From Rhodovulum sp. (GTDB lineage: Bacteria > Pseudomonadota > Alphaproteobacteria > Rhodobacterales > Rhodobacteraceae): DNA of 64,000 nt. Shown one piece after another: positions 1-9,900 of this stretch; position 1 is the first letter of the stretch; each line of letters opens with the position of its first letter. The stretch is from NCBI GenBank assembly GCA_002706605.1, contig PALT01000015.1, positions 1-64,000 on the forward strand, given 5' to 3'. The notes beneath the pieces are model-generated. The model was not told the DNA's origin. It did not search any database and worked only from the letters and a program-made list of their open reading frames with translations. The position numbers and the translations under genes are program-made.

Positions 1-48
1 GACTGGAACGGCGACCTCAACCGCATCTACGCCGAGTTTAGTTATTAA
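1..48 (+). CDS. C-terminal end of an unidentified protein (partial)
   Basis: The first 48 bases read in frame as 15 codons followed by TAA. The stop shares four bases (TTAA) with the stop of the convergent membrane-protein gene, the same tight convergent arrangement seen elsewhere in this window (for example 10312-10315). The tail is polar and ends in an aromatic residue. The fragment is too short to assign a family, and the reading frame is only inferred from the clean stop and the spacing. Confidence 0.4.
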   Translation, partial: DWNGDLNRIYAEFSY

Positions 49-533
49 TCCGCGGCGCGGACCGGAAACCACCGGTCCAGCCGTTGGTAAATCACGGACA
101 CCGTCGCCCCCCACAGGGCGGCGACCGGAACACCAAATCCCGTGTAAGCAACGGTAAAGACTAACGATCCGACTGAGGCTTCGTCAAAATCGGCTTCGGA
201 AAACATGAGCATGATCACGCTGAACGCCAAAACGAATAGCATGGAAACGACGACGGCAATGACCGCCGCAAGTGACATGTGTTTTGCGGTCGGATAGGCC
301 CGCGCGGCCCAATACCACATGATCGGTCCACCGAAGAGGACATAGGGTATGCCCCCGAAGAACGGTGCAAAGGCCAAAGCGCCGACGGGCACCTCAAGTA
401 CGCCGAGAGAAGCTTCGAGTCCGACATAATAGATCCAAAACGGGACCGCAGCCCAGATCAGCGGCGCGAGGATGAACGCGGGCAAGAACAGTTCGATACG
501 CAGCTTGTGCTCTGGTTTGGTGGTGTCGGTCAT
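45..533 (-). CDS. Membrane protein of unknown family, tandem paralog 1
   Basis: 162 residues from the ATG at 533; upstream in-frame codons are ignored because they run into the neighbouring gene. About four hydrophobic segments alternate with short polar loops. Two motifs are shared with the next gene upstream: GG-x-PY-(x3)-G-x-PI-x-W followed by RAYP in the middle, and ALWG-x-TV-x-V-x-Y-x-RLD-x-WFP at the C-terminus. Only 8 bp separate the two genes, so they are probably co-transcribed and arose by duplication. I do not recognise the family; inner-membrane location is inferred from hydrophobicity alone. Confidence 0.75.
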   Translation of the reverse strand: MTDTTKPEHKLRIELFLPAFILAPLIWAAVPFWIYYVGLEASLGVLEVPVGALAFAPFFGGIPYVLFGGPIMWYWAARAYPTAKHMSLAAVIAVVVSMLFVLAFSVIMLMFSEADFDEASVGSLVFTVAYTGFGVPVAALWGATVSVIYQRLDRWFPVRAAD

Positions 534-541
534 GCGAAAAA

Positions 542-1006
542 CTACCCTTGGTTGTTCGCAGGAAACCATCCATCCAGCCGTTTGTAAACGACCGCAACCG
601 TCGGGCCCCAGAGCGCGGCAAAGGGCGTGCCGACAAACAGGAACAGGGCAATCGCGCCGCCCGTGTCCTCGGGTGCAAGGATCAACGCCCCAACCCCGAT
701 CACAATCGTCAGGCACAGATTGGTCACGGCACCGGCCTTGGCCAAGGTTCGTTTGTCCGGATAGGCGCGTTTGGCGTGGTGCCAGATGATCGGCGCGCCC
801 AGAATGAGGTAGGGCACGCCGCCCGCAATCATCGTGACGGCGGGCAGAAACCCGATCACGGCCAGTGGCCCGAAATCGTCATGCACCCATAGGCCCAGGT
901 AAAAGAGTACTGCGCCGGGCACGCCCCAAACCAGTGGTGCCAGAACAATAGCGGACCACAGGGCGCCCTTGCGGACCCTATAGGGATGGGGGATCGGTTC
1001 GGTCAT
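542..1006 (-). CDS. Membrane protein of unknown family, tandem paralog 2
   Basis: 154 residues, starting at the ATG at 1006. Like its neighbour it has about four hydrophobic segments and carries GG-x-PY, G-x-PI-x-W, RAYP and the C-terminal ALWG-x-TV-x-V-x-Y-x-RLD-x-WFP motif. It is the upstream member of the pair, and its stop lies 8 bp before the start of the second gene. The two differ mostly in the loop between the third and fourth helices. Function unknown; no enzyme motif or lipobox is visible. Confidence 0.75.
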   Translation of the reverse strand: MTEPIPHPYRVRKGALWSAIVLAPLVWGVPGAVLFYLGLWVHDDFGPLAVIGFLPAVTMIAGGVPYLILGAPIIWHHAKRAYPDKRTLAKAGAVTNLCLTIVIGVGALILAPEDTGGAIALFLFVGTPFAALWGPTVAVVYKRLDGWFPANNQG

Positions 1007-1077
1007 GTCTGCCCTTTGTCGTGGCCTACATCAAACGCCAAAGGACGCACCAAGGACAGGAAAAATGCCGTGAGGCC

Positions 1078-1689
1078 CTAGCCCTTTTTGCCGATCTTGG
1101 TTTCGGTCCCCGCCTTGAGGCGGCGGATGTTGGGCCAGTGACGGATGTAGATCAACAGCATCAGGGCAAAGGACAGGATCAGGTAGGGACCGCTGTTCAG
1201 GGTCAGGATCCAGACAGGTAAGCTTGCCACCGAGACCAGCGCCGACAGGGACGAATAGCGGGTGATCACCGCCACCGCCAACCATGTCCCACAGGCCGCC
1301 ACGCCAAGGGGAAAGGACAGCGCCAGAACGGTGCCAAGGAACGTCGCCACGCCCTTGCCGCCGCGAAATTTCAGGTAGATCGGGAACAGATGCCCCAGAA
1401 ACGCCGCCAGACCCGCGATTTGAACGGCGTCATCGTTTTGGATGATCAGACGCGCGGCGATGACGGCAATCGCGCCTTTGCCTGCGTCCAAAATCAGGGT
1501 CAGAAACGCGGCCAGCTTGTTCCCCGTGCGCAACACATTGGTCGCGCCGATGTTGCCAGACCCGATGGCGCGCAGATCGCCCAGCCCGAACAGCCGCGCC
1601 ATCACGATCCCGAACGGAACCGAGCCCAGCAGATAGGCCAGAACGGCAACGATCGCCAACGTCGTTTGCGGCGTGATCAGGTCGGGCAT
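1078..1689 (-). CDS. plsY: Glycerol-3-phosphate acyltransferase PlsY
   Basis: PlsY transfers an acyl group from acyl-phosphate to sn-glycerol-3-phosphate, the first step of phospholipid synthesis, in the inner membrane. The 203-residue product has the family's hydrophobic profile and its diagnostic loops: GSGNIGATN near residue 40, and FRGGKGVAT near residue 115 after GHLFPIYLK. The ATG at 1689 matches the usual N-terminus, where a short leader runs into the first helix. It starts 4 bp after the pyrC-like stop, so it is the last gene of a pyrB-pyrC'-plsY operon. Confidence 0.95.
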   Translation of the reverse strand: MPDLITPQTTLAIVAVLAYLLGSVPFGIVMARLFGLGDLRAIGSGNIGATNVLRTGNKLAAFLTLILDAGKGAIAVIAARLIIQNDDAVQIAGLAAFLGHLFPIYLKFRGGKGVATFLGTVLALSFPLGVAACGTWLAVAVITRYSSLSALVSVASLPVWILTLNSGPYLILSFALMLLIYIRHWPNIRRLKAGTETKIGKKG

Positions 1690-1693
1690 CGCA

Positions 1694-2965
1694 TCAGTCC
1701 TTTGTGTAGACGCAGTCGCCGCCAACATAGGTCGACAGGACGCGACCTTGCAAACGGGCCCCGTCAAAGGGCGTGTTCTTGGATTTGCTGTGCAGCTTGG
1801 TCCGGTCCAGAACGAACGGGGCATCCGCGTCGAACAGCACCAGATCGGCGGGCGCGCCGACGGCCAAACGACCCCCGGGCAGACCAAAGCGCGCGGCGGG
1901 GTTGAACGACATCGCGCGCCACAGATCGGGCAGGGCGATATCGCCCGCGTGCACCAAACGCAGAACCGCGGGCAGGAAGGTTTCCAGACCCACCGCGCCC
2001 GATGCGGCCTCTTCAAACGGCAGACGTTTGGATTCCTCGTCCTGCGGGGTGTGCATCGAACAGATGATGTCGATCAGACCGGTTTTGACGGCCTCGACAC
2101 AGGCGATGCGGTCGTCCTCGCTGCGCAGGGGCGGTTTGACCTTAAAGAAGGTGCGATAATCGCCCACGTCCAGCTCATTCAGGGTCAGGTGGTGGATCGA
2201 CACACCGGCGGTGACGTCATGGCCGTTGTTTTTCGCCCGTTCCAGCGCGGGCAAGGCGCGCGCGGTGGTGATCTGATCGGCGTGATAGGCCACGCCCGTC
2301 ATTTCAACCAGCGCGATGTCACGGTCCAGCGCCATACGTTCCGCCATCGCGGAGACGGCAGGCAGGCCGCGCAGCGAGGCGAACTTGCCACTGGTCACGG
2401 CGGCCCCGCGCGACAGGCCGGGGTCCTGCGGGTGGGCAATGATCACCGCGCCAAGGCTGCGGGCATAGGTCATCGCACGCGACAGAACCTTGGTGTCGGT
2501 GGTGACGCGGTCACCATCGGTAAAGGCTACCGCACCGGCGTCCAGCAGGAACCCGATCTCGACCATCTCGCGGCCCTCGCGCCCCTTAGTCAGGGTCGCC
2601 ATGGGGCGAATGTTGACGGGGCTTGCCTCACGTCCGCGCCGTGTCACGAATTCCAGCGTCTCGGGTGTGTCGATCGAGGGCAGGGTATCGGGGCGTGTGA
2701 CGATCGTCGTCACCCCACCTGCGGCGGCGGCAAGGCCCGCGGTGCGAAAGCTTTCTTTGTGACGCTCACCGGGTTCACAGATTTTGACGCCGATATCGAC
2801 GATCCCGGGGGCAAGGTGTTTGCCTCGGCAATCAACGACCTGATCGGCCGTGTCGGGCGTGTCGCCCACGGCGGCGATCACACCGTCCTGCACGAACAGG
2901 TCGCCGGTGGTTTCGGTCCGTGCCTCGGGATCGATCAGACGGGCGTTTTTGAACAGGATGCTCAT
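1694..2965 (-). CDS. pyrC': Dihydroorotase-like protein, probably non-catalytic (PyrC')
   Basis: 423 residues from the ATG at 2965, whose ATGA overlaps the pyrB stop; the in-frame TTG at 2971 is a less likely start. The fold is clearly dihydroorotase/amidohydrolase, but key residues are missing. The metal-binding His-x-His after the APGIVD segment is Gly59-x-Lys61, and the DHAPH motif carrying the catalytic Asp is MHTPQ (residues 304-308). An HH pair near residue 258 remains. Inactive PyrC' proteins that assemble with PyrB into the aspartate carbamoyltransferase holoenzyme are known from Pseudomonas, and the overlap with pyrB fits that role here. A catalytic PyrC must then lie elsewhere in the genome. 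The family call is firm; lack of activity is inferred. Confidence 0.85.
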   Translation of the reverse strand: MSILFKNARLIDPEARTETTGDLFVQDGVIAAVGDTPDTADQVVDCRGKHLAPGIVDIGVKICEPGERHKESFRTAGLAAAAGGVTTIVTRPDTLPSIDTPETLEFVTRRGREASPVNIRPMATLTKGREGREMVEIGFLLDAGAVAFTDGDRVTTDTKVLSRAMTYARSLGAVIIAHPQDPGLSRGAAVTSGKFASLRGLPAVSAMAERMALDRDIALVEMTGVAYHADQITTARALPALERAKNNGHDVTAGVSIHHLTLNELDVGDYRTFFKVKPPLRSEDDRIACVEAVKTGLIDIICSMHTPQDEESKRLPFEEAASGAVGLETFLPAVLRLVHAGDIALPDLWRAMSFNPAARFGLPGGRLAVGAPADLVLFDADAPFVLDRTKLHSKSKNTPFDGARLQGRVLSTYVGGDCVYTKD

Positions 2966-3915
2966 ACCCAAACCCCCTTGTCGCCGGCGTCGCGCAGGTT
3001 GCGCGCCAGCAGGTCCATCGCGGCCATACGCACGGCCACACCCATTTCAACCTGTTCCTGAATGACGCTGCGGTTGATGTCATCGGCGATTTCGCCGTCG
3101 ATCTCGACCCCGCGGTTCATCGGTCCCGGATGCATTACAATCGCGTCGTCCTTGGCATAGGCCAGCTTTTCCGCGTCCAAGCCATACCGGTGGTAATATT
3201 CGCGCTCCGACGGAATGAACCCGCCGTCCATGCGTTCCTTTTGAAGGCGCAGCATCATCACAACATCGACATCTTTCAGACCCTCGCGCATGTCGTCGTA
3301 GACCTCGACGCCAAAGTGCGAAATGCCCGACGGCATCAGGGTCGGCGGACCCACCAGACGGATGCGGTTTTCCATCTTGTGCAGCAACAGAATGTTGGAG
3401 CGCGCCACGCGGCTGTGGGCGATGTCGCCGCAAATCGCGATGTTCAGGCGGTGCAACCGCCCCTTGGCGCGCCGGATCGTCAGCGCGTCCAGCAACGCCT
3501 GTGTCGGATGTTCGTGCCGCCCATCGCCCGCGTTCAGAACCGCGCAATTCACCTTTTGCGACAACAGGTCCACTGCGCCCGAATGCGGGTGGCGCACAAC
3601 CAACAGGTCGGGGTGCATCGCGTTCAGCGTCAGCGCGGTGTCGATCAGGGTTTCGCCCTTTTTGATCGAACTGGCCTGCATCGCCATGTTCATCACATCC
3701 GCGCCCAACCGTTTACCGGCCAACTCAAAGCTGGCCTGAGTGCGCGTCGAGTTCTCGAAAAACATGTTGATCTGCGTCATCCCCGCCAAGGCATCGGAAT
3801 GCTTGGTCGGGCTGCGGTTCAGATCAACATAGGTATCGGCTAGATCAAGAATGGTCCGAATTTCTTCGGGATGCAGGGGCTCAATCCCCAGCAAATGCTT
3901 TTGACGAAAGGTCAT
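2962..3915 (-). CDS. pyrB: Aspartate carbamoyltransferase catalytic subunit
   Basis: PyrB condenses carbamoyl phosphate with L-aspartate to carbamoyl-aspartate in pyrimidine synthesis. The 317-residue protein has the carbamoyl-phosphate loop FENSTRT (near 53), HPTQALLDA (near 136), the RLQKER segment that contacts aspartate, and MHPGPMNRG near the C-terminus. Length is normal for a catalytic subunit. No regulatory subunit PyrI is nearby; instead the gene overlaps a degenerate dihydroorotase gene by 4 bp, which fits the PyrB-PyrC' type of holoenzyme. First gene of the pyrB-pyrC'-plsY operon, divergent from udg. Confidence 0.96.
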   Translation of the reverse strand: MTFRQKHLLGIEPLHPEEIRTILDLADTYVDLNRSPTKHSDALAGMTQINMFFENSTRTQASFELAGKRLGADVMNMAMQASSIKKGETLIDTALTLNAMHPDLLVVRHPHSGAVDLLSQKVNCAVLNAGDGRHEHPTQALLDALTIRRAKGRLHRLNIAICGDIAHSRVARSNILLLHKMENRIRLVGPPTLMPSGISHFGVEVYDDMREGLKDVDVVMMLRLQKERMDGGFIPSEREYYHRYGLDAEKLAYAKDDAIVMHPGPMNRGVEIDGEIADDINRSVIQEQVEMGVAVRMAAMDLLARNLRDAGDKGVWV

Positions 3916-4040
3916 GCGTCGTTCACCCGCGATTTTCGCCGGTTATAGGGGGGCGGGCCGAACCGGGCAAGGGGAATGGCCGCGTGCGCCCGACCATTCT
4001 GGGCATTTACCTTGGCGGCCCCGCGCCCTAGCTTGCGTCT

Positions 4041-4826
4041 ATGGATTCTGCGCTGGATTGGCATACGGCAAGGGCCCTGCTGGAATGGCAGGTGGAACTC
4101 GGCGTGACCGAGGCGATTTCTGATGCGCCGATCAACCGGTTTGAGGCCCCCGCGCCCGAACCCGCCAAAATCCCGATGCCCGGCGTCGCCCCGCCCCCGC
4201 CCGTCAAACAGCCCGAGGTCGATCCGGTCGAGGTCGCGACCAAGGCGGCGCAGGCGGTCAAAACGCTGGACGATCTGCAAAGCGCGCTGGAGGCGTTCGA
4301 ATTCTGTGACCTGAAAAAGGGCGCGCGCCATCTGGTGTTTTCCGATGGTCGCCCCGACGCCCGCGTGATGATCATCGGTGAGGCGCCGGGCCGCGATGAG
4401 GACATGCAGGGCAAACCGTTTGTGGGGCGCGCGGGGCAACTGTTAGATAGGATGTTCGCCGCCATCGGCATGTCGCGCACCGCGCCCGATGCGGAACGCG
4501 CGATCTATATCACCAACGTCCTGCCATGGCGTCCGCCCCAGAACCGCGATCCCAGCCCCGATGAGATCGCCATGATGCTACCCTTCGTGCGCAAGCACGT
4601 GGAACTGGTCGATCCCGATGTTCTGGTCCTGATGGGCAACCATAGCTGTCAGGCAATGCTGGGGCGCAAGGGGATCACCCGTCTGCGCGGCAAATGGGCC
4701 GCCGATGGTGCGCGCCCCGTGTTGCCGATGTTCCACCCCGCGTATCTGTTGCGCAATCCCGTCGCGAAACGGGACGCATGGCACGACCTGTTGATGCTAC
4801 AGGCCAAATTACGAGACACCGCATGA
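4041..4826 (+). CDS. Uracil-DNA glycosylase, family 4-like, lacking most Fe-S cysteines
   Basis: This enzyme removes uracil from DNA in base-excision repair. The 261-residue protein has a proline-rich linker (residues 36-60), then motif A GEAPGRDEDMQGKPFVG (from 113) and motif B HPAYLLRNP (from 232). Family 4 enzymes normally bind a 4Fe-4S cluster through four cysteines. Here only Cys89 remains: the residue three before it is Phe86, the Cys of the usual CRPP is Trp153, and the fourth position is Met169. Loss at the CRPP position is, as I recall, common in alphaproteobacterial homologs; loss of three is more unusual. The stop overlaps moaB (ATGA). Confidence 0.88.
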   Translation: MDSALDWHTARALLEWQVELGVTEAISDAPINRFEAPAPEPAKIPMPGVAPPPPVKQPEVDPVEVATKAAQAVKTLDDLQSALEAFEFCDLKKGARHLVFSDGRPDARVMIIGEAPGRDEDMQGKPFVGRAGQLLDRMFAAIGMSRTAPDAERAIYITNVLPWRPPQNRDPSPDEIAMMLPFVRKHVELVDPDVLVLMGNHSCQAMLGRKGITRLRGKWAADGARPVLPMFHPAYLLRNPVAKRDAWHDLLMLQAKLRDTA

Positions 4827-5365
4827 GCCGTATCGACGACACCCGCGAATTCATCCCCGTCCGCATCGCCGTTCTGACCGTGTCCGACACGCGCGGGATG
4901 AATGAGGACCGGTCGGGCCAGACCCTTGTCGATCGGATCACCGGCGCGGGACATGTGCTGGCCGCGCGCGAGATCATTCGCGATGAACGCGACCAGATCG
5001 CGGCCAAGCTACGGGAATGGTGCGAGGACCCCGAAATCGACGTGGTGATTTCCACCGGCGGCACGGGTTTGACGGGTCGCGACGTGACGGTTGAGGCGCA
5101 TCGCGACGTCTATGAAAAGGAAATCGACGCCTTTGGCACGGTGTTCACCATTGTCTCGATGAAGAAAATCGGGACAAGCGCGGTGCAATCGCGCGCCACC
5201 GGCGGCGTGGCCAATGGCACCTATCTGTTCGCTCTGCCGGGCAGCACCGGTGCCTGCAAAGACGCGTGGGATGAAATTCTGGCCTATCAGTTGGATTATC
5301 GGCACATGCCCTGCAATTTTGTGGAAATTTTTCCACGATTGGATGAGCATAAGCGACGGAAGTAA
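4823..5365 (+). CDS. moaB: Molybdenum cofactor biosynthesis protein MoaB
   Basis: MoaB/MogA-family proteins adenylylate molybdopterin before molybdenum insertion. The 180-residue product shows the MoCF-binding signature STGGTGLTGRDVTVEA (from about residue 78) and a PGSTGACKDAW segment near 140. The start is the ATG at 4823, overlapping the udg stop by 4 bp, so the two genes are translationally coupled. I do not see other moa genes here. MoaB rather than MogA is favoured by length and lack of extra domains, but the exact subfamily is inferred. Confidence 0.92.
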   Translation: MSRIDDTREFIPVRIAVLTVSDTRGMNEDRSGQTLVDRITGAGHVLAAREIIRDERDQIAAKLREWCEDPEIDVVISTGGTGLTGRDVTVEAHRDVYEKEIDAFGTVFTIVSMKKIGTSAVQSRATGGVANGTYLFALPGSTGACKDAWDEILAYQLDYRHMPCNFVEIFPRLDEHKRRK

Positions 5366-5470
5366 CGTCCCCGCGCGTTAAACCTCAATCTGTGGCAATT
5401 GTCGGTTTGCTCTCTAAGTTAATTTTGGGGGCCAAACGCGCCCTGTCTTGTGTGGCAAGGAATTGAATTC

Positions 5471-6928
5471 ATGCGCTTCTTGCGTCGCTCTCTTATTGGT
5501 TTGTTTCTGATCGCTGCGACGGTGGGCGTTCTGACGATTGCCGGCACGACGGTTTATAACGCGGTTCAGACCCGTCTGGCGGATGAGGGCCTGTCGCGTC
5601 CCGCGCGGGAACGGGTATTTTCGGTGAACGTCCTGCCCGTCACGGTCACCGATATTGCGCCCGAACTGACAGTATTTGGCGAAATCCGCAGCCGCCGCGT
5701 TCTGGACCTGCGGGCAAGCGCGTCTGGCCGTGTGATCGAGCTGTCCGATGATTTCGTTGAGGGCGGAGAGGTGAGCGCGGGCCAGATGCTGGTACGGATT
5801 GATCCCGCCGACGCCGAGGCCGCGCTACAGGTCGCGCAAACCGATCTGGCCGAGGCCGAGGCGGAACAGCGCGACGCCGAACGCGCCCTTGATTTGGCAC
5901 AGCAGGACGTCGCCAGCGCCGAGGAACAGGCGCGTCTGCGCGAACAGGCCCTGCAACGTCAAATCGACATTCGCGAACGCGGGTACGGGTCGGACGCGGC
6001 GGTAGAAGAGGCCGAGTTGACCGCCGCCTCGGCCCGCCAATCGGTGGTGTCGCGCCGTCAGGCCCTTGCCACCGCGACCAGCCGTATCGACACCGCCAAG
6101 ACCAGCCTCGCCCGCGCCGAAATCGCCATCCAAGAAGCCACCCGCGATCTGGCCGACACGGAAATCCGCGCCGCATTCACGGGTGCACTGCGTGACGTGT
6201 CACTGGTTGAGGGGGGCTTGGTCTCGAACAACGAACAAATCGCGCAACTGATCGACCCCGACGCGCTTGAGGTCGAGTTTCGCGTCTCGACCGCGCAATA
6301 CGCGAACCTGCTCGATGATCGCGGCACGCTGATCGACGGGCAGGTGTCGGTGCAACTGGAAACCTTTGGGATTGCCCTGTCGACCACGGGCCGCGTGACC
6401 CGCGAAAGCGCCTCGGTCGCGGATGGTCAGGTGGGTCGGATCCTCTATGCGCAATTGGACGCCGCGCCCGGGTTCCGTCCGGGTGATTTCGTGACCGTCC
6501 GCGTGCAGGAACCCGAACTGACCGACGTGGCGCGTTTGCCCGCCTCGGCCCTTGGGGGGGACAACACGGTTCTGGTTGTTGCCGATGACGACCGTCTGGA
6601 ACTTGCGCCGGTCACGTTGCTGCGCCGTCAGGGCAATGATGTGATCATCCGTGCGGGTGACCTGGCGGGACGTTTGGTCGTCGCAGAACGCGCGCCGCAA
6701 CTGGGCGCGGGGATCAAGATCAACCCCCTGCACCAGGGACAGGAACAGGCCGCCGCGAAACCCGACATGATGGAACTAACCGCCGAACGCCGCGCGGCCC
6801 TGATCGCCTTTGTCGAAGGCAGCAGCGCCATGCCGCAGGCCGCCAAGGACCGCGTGCTGGCCCAACTCAATCAGGATCGCGTCCCCAGCGACATGGTCGA
6901 ACGCATCGAAAGCCGCATGGGGGGCTAG
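5471..6928 (+). CDS. RND efflux periplasmic adaptor subunit (MFP/HlyD family)
   Basis: 485 residues from the ATG at 5471, preceded by AAGGA at 5457-5461; an in-frame GTG at 5450 is less likely. It begins with a membrane anchor (residues 8-28), then a barrel-sandwich/lipoyl half ending near GRVIELSDDFVEGGEV, a long alpha-hairpin rich in Ala, Glu and Gln (about 105-230), a second lipoyl half and a beta-barrel. The hairpin would contact an outer-membrane TolC-type channel, which is not encoded here. It lies 3 bp upstream of the RND pump, with which it must form the complex. Substrate unknown. Confidence 0.92.
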   Translation: MRFLRRSLIGLFLIAATVGVLTIAGTTVYNAVQTRLADEGLSRPARERVFSVNVLPVTVTDIAPELTVFGEIRSRRVLDLRASASGRVIELSDDFVEGGEVSAGQMLVRIDPADAEAALQVAQTDLAEAEAEQRDAERALDLAQQDVASAEEQARLREQALQRQIDIRERGYGSDAAVEEAELTAASARQSVVSRRQALATATSRIDTAKTSLARAEIAIQEATRDLADTEIRAAFTGALRDVSLVEGGLVSNNEQIAQLIDPDALEVEFRVSTAQYANLLDDRGTLIDGQVSVQLETFGIALSTTGRVTRESASVADGQVGRILYAQLDAAPGFRPGDFVTVRVQEPELTDVARLPASALGGDNTVLVVADDDRLELAPVTLLRRQGNDVIIRAGDLAGRLVVAERAPQLGAGIKINPLHQGQEQAAAKPDMMELTAERRAALIAFVEGSSAMPQAAKDRVLAQLNQDRVPSDMVERIESRMGG

Positions 6929-6931
6929 GGA

Positions 6932-9900
6932 ATGGTACGTCAACTGCCGGACAGTGCCGGGGGCCTGTTGTCCTATTTCACGCGCCACCGGACGGCGGCG
7001 AACCTGTTGCTGGTGGTGCTGATCGTTCTGGGTCTTGCCGCCGCACCGCGTATGCGGGCCCAGTTCTTTCCCGATGTGGTCGTGGATGACGTCGATGTCG
7101 TCGTGACATGGGACGGCGCAGGGGCCGAGGACGTCGATACCGCCATCGTTCAGGTGCTAGAGCCCTCCCTCTTGGCGGTCGAGGGCGTGGAAACCGCCAC
7201 GTCGCGCTCGTCCGAGGGGCGGGCGTTCATCAATCTGGAGTTCGAACCCGGTTGGGATATGGCGCGCGCGGCCAATGACGTGCAGCAGGCCGTCGACAGT
7301 ATCACGACCCTACCCGATAGCGCCGATGACCCCGAGGTGACGCGCGGCGCGTGGCGCGACCGTGTGACCGATGTGGTGATCACCGGCCCTGTGGGCGTCG
7401 ATCAGATCGGGCGCTTTGCCGATGAATTCGTGTCCCGCCTGTTCGCGGCGGGGATCACGCGCACCACCATCCGTGGGCTTGCCGCGCCCGAAACGCTGGT
7501 CGAGGTGCCGACGATCTCTCTTGTGCAATATGACCTGACACTGGCCGAGATCGCGTCGGCGATTTCTACGCATGCCGATACCTCGCCCGCCGGTGATCTG
7601 ACGGGCAGCAGTTCGCGCATCCGCACAGGCGTCGAAAAGCGCAGCGCCCCCGAGATTGAGGCGATTGAGCTGCGCGCGGAACAGGACGGCACGACCCTGA
7701 CCATTGGCGATGTGGCGCGGGTGACGGTTCTGGGCGCGGATCGCAGCCGCGCCTATTTCGTTGGTGAAAACCCTGCCATGTCCGTGCGGGTGGACCGGTC
7801 GGACCGCGGGGATGCCATCGACATTCAGGCCACTGTCCAAGAGGTCGCGGACGAAATGGAACTGACCCTGCCCCAAGGGGTCAGCATCGACCTAATCCGT
7901 ACGCGGGCCGAGGCGATCACGGGTCGTTTGAACATCCTTTTGGACAACGGGCTTCAGGGGCTGGGCCTTGTTCTGGTTCTGTTGTTCCTGTTCCTGAACG
8001 CGCGCACGGCGCTATGGGTGGCGGCCGGTATTCCGGTTGCGATGCTCAGTGCGGTTGCCCTGATGTATGCCGCCGGTTTGACGTTGAACATGATTTCCCT
8101 GTTCGCGCTGATCATCACGCTGGGCATTGTGGTGGACGACGCAATCGTGGTGGGTGAGCACGCCGATTTCCGTGTCCGGCGTTTGGGCGAGGATCCCGTG
8201 ACGGCGGCGGAAAATTCTGCCCGACGCATGGCCGCGCCGGTGTTTTCGGCGACGGTGACGACGGTTCTGGCGTTCTTTGGTCTGACCGCGATCAGTGGCC
8301 GGTTTGGCGATCTGATTTCCGACATCCCGTTCACGGTGATTGTGGTGTTGTTGGCCTCGCTGGTGGAATGTTTCCTGATCCTGCCCAACCACATGTCCCA
8401 CGCGCTGGCCCATCGGGATAAGGCGCATTGGTACGACGCGCCGTCGCGTTTTGTGAACCGTGGCTTTTCGTGGGTGCGTGACACCCTGTTCCGCCCGTTG
8501 ATCGTGGGCGTGTTGCGCGCGCGGTATTTGGTGATGGCGCTGGCCCTTTTGGCGCTGGCCTCACAGGCGGCGTTGTGGATTCGTGGCGATGTGCAGTGGC
8601 GGTTCTTTAACTCACCTGAACAGGGGTCGATTTCGGGCAACTTTGCCATGCTTGAGGGTGCGACGCGCGCGGATTCCTTTGAACAGATGCGCGAGCTACA
8701 GCGCGCGACGAACGCCGTCGCCGAACGTTACGCCGAGGAGCACGGACGCTCGCCCCTCGATTATGTCATCGCCGAAATCGGCGGCAACACGGGGCGCGGT
8801 CTGGCCGGTGCGGATGACAAGGACGCGGATTTGCTGGGCTCGATCGCGATCGAACTGATCGACGCGGATATGCGCCCCTATAGTTCATTCCAGTTCCTCG
8901 CCGATCTGCAAAACGAGGTGCAACAGCACCCGATGGCCGAAACCGTAAGCTTTCGCGGATGGCGCTCGGGGCCGGGTGGAGATGCGCTGGACGTTCAGTT
9001 CTATGGCGCGGATGCAACGACCCTCAAGGCCGCCGCCGAAGAGCTGAAGACCCAAGTGGCCGAGTTCCCCGAGGTCTCGGCGGTTGAGGACAGTTTGGCC
9101 TATGACAAACAGGAACTGATCCTTGATCTGACGCCGCAGGGCAACGCCCTTGGCTTTACCACGGACGGGTTGGCGCGGGTGCTGCGCAACCGTCTGAACG
9201 GGATTGAGGCCGCGACCTATCCCGACGGCCGCCGGTCGGCCGAAATCCGCGTGGAACTGCCCGAGGAAGAACTAAGCGCCGATTTCCTTGACCGGATGTT
9301 GTTGCGCAGCGATCAGGGTATTTACCTGCCGCTGGCAGATATCGTGACCGTAGGCCAACGCAACGGGTTTAGCACGGTGCGCCGCGAAAACGGTCTGCGC
9401 GTCGTGTCGGTGACGGGGGATGTGTCCGAGGACGATCCGGCCCGCGCACAGGCGATCATGACCGCGCTAGAGGACAAAATCCTACCCGATATCGAGAGCC
9501 AATACGGCGTCTCGTGGCGTTTGGCCGGTCTGGCGGAACAAGAGGACGAATTCCTGACCGATGCGTTTATGGGCTTCTCTCTGGCGCTACTCGGGATTTA
9601 CCTGACGCTGGCGTGGATTTTCGCCAGTTGGACCCGCCCCGTGGTGGTGATGGCGATTATCCCGTTCGGCTTGGTTGGGACGATTTACGGCCATGCCCTG
9701 TGGGATGTGCCGTTGTCGATGTTTACGGTGGTGGGTCTGATCGGGATGACGGGGATCATCATCAACGACTCAATCGTTCTGGTCGGCACGGTGGATGACT
9801 ATTCGCAGACCCGTGGTTTGGGGCCCGCGATTGTCGATGCGGTGGCCGACCGGTTGCGGCCTGTGTTCCTGACCACGGCGACGACGGTTCTGGGCCTTGC

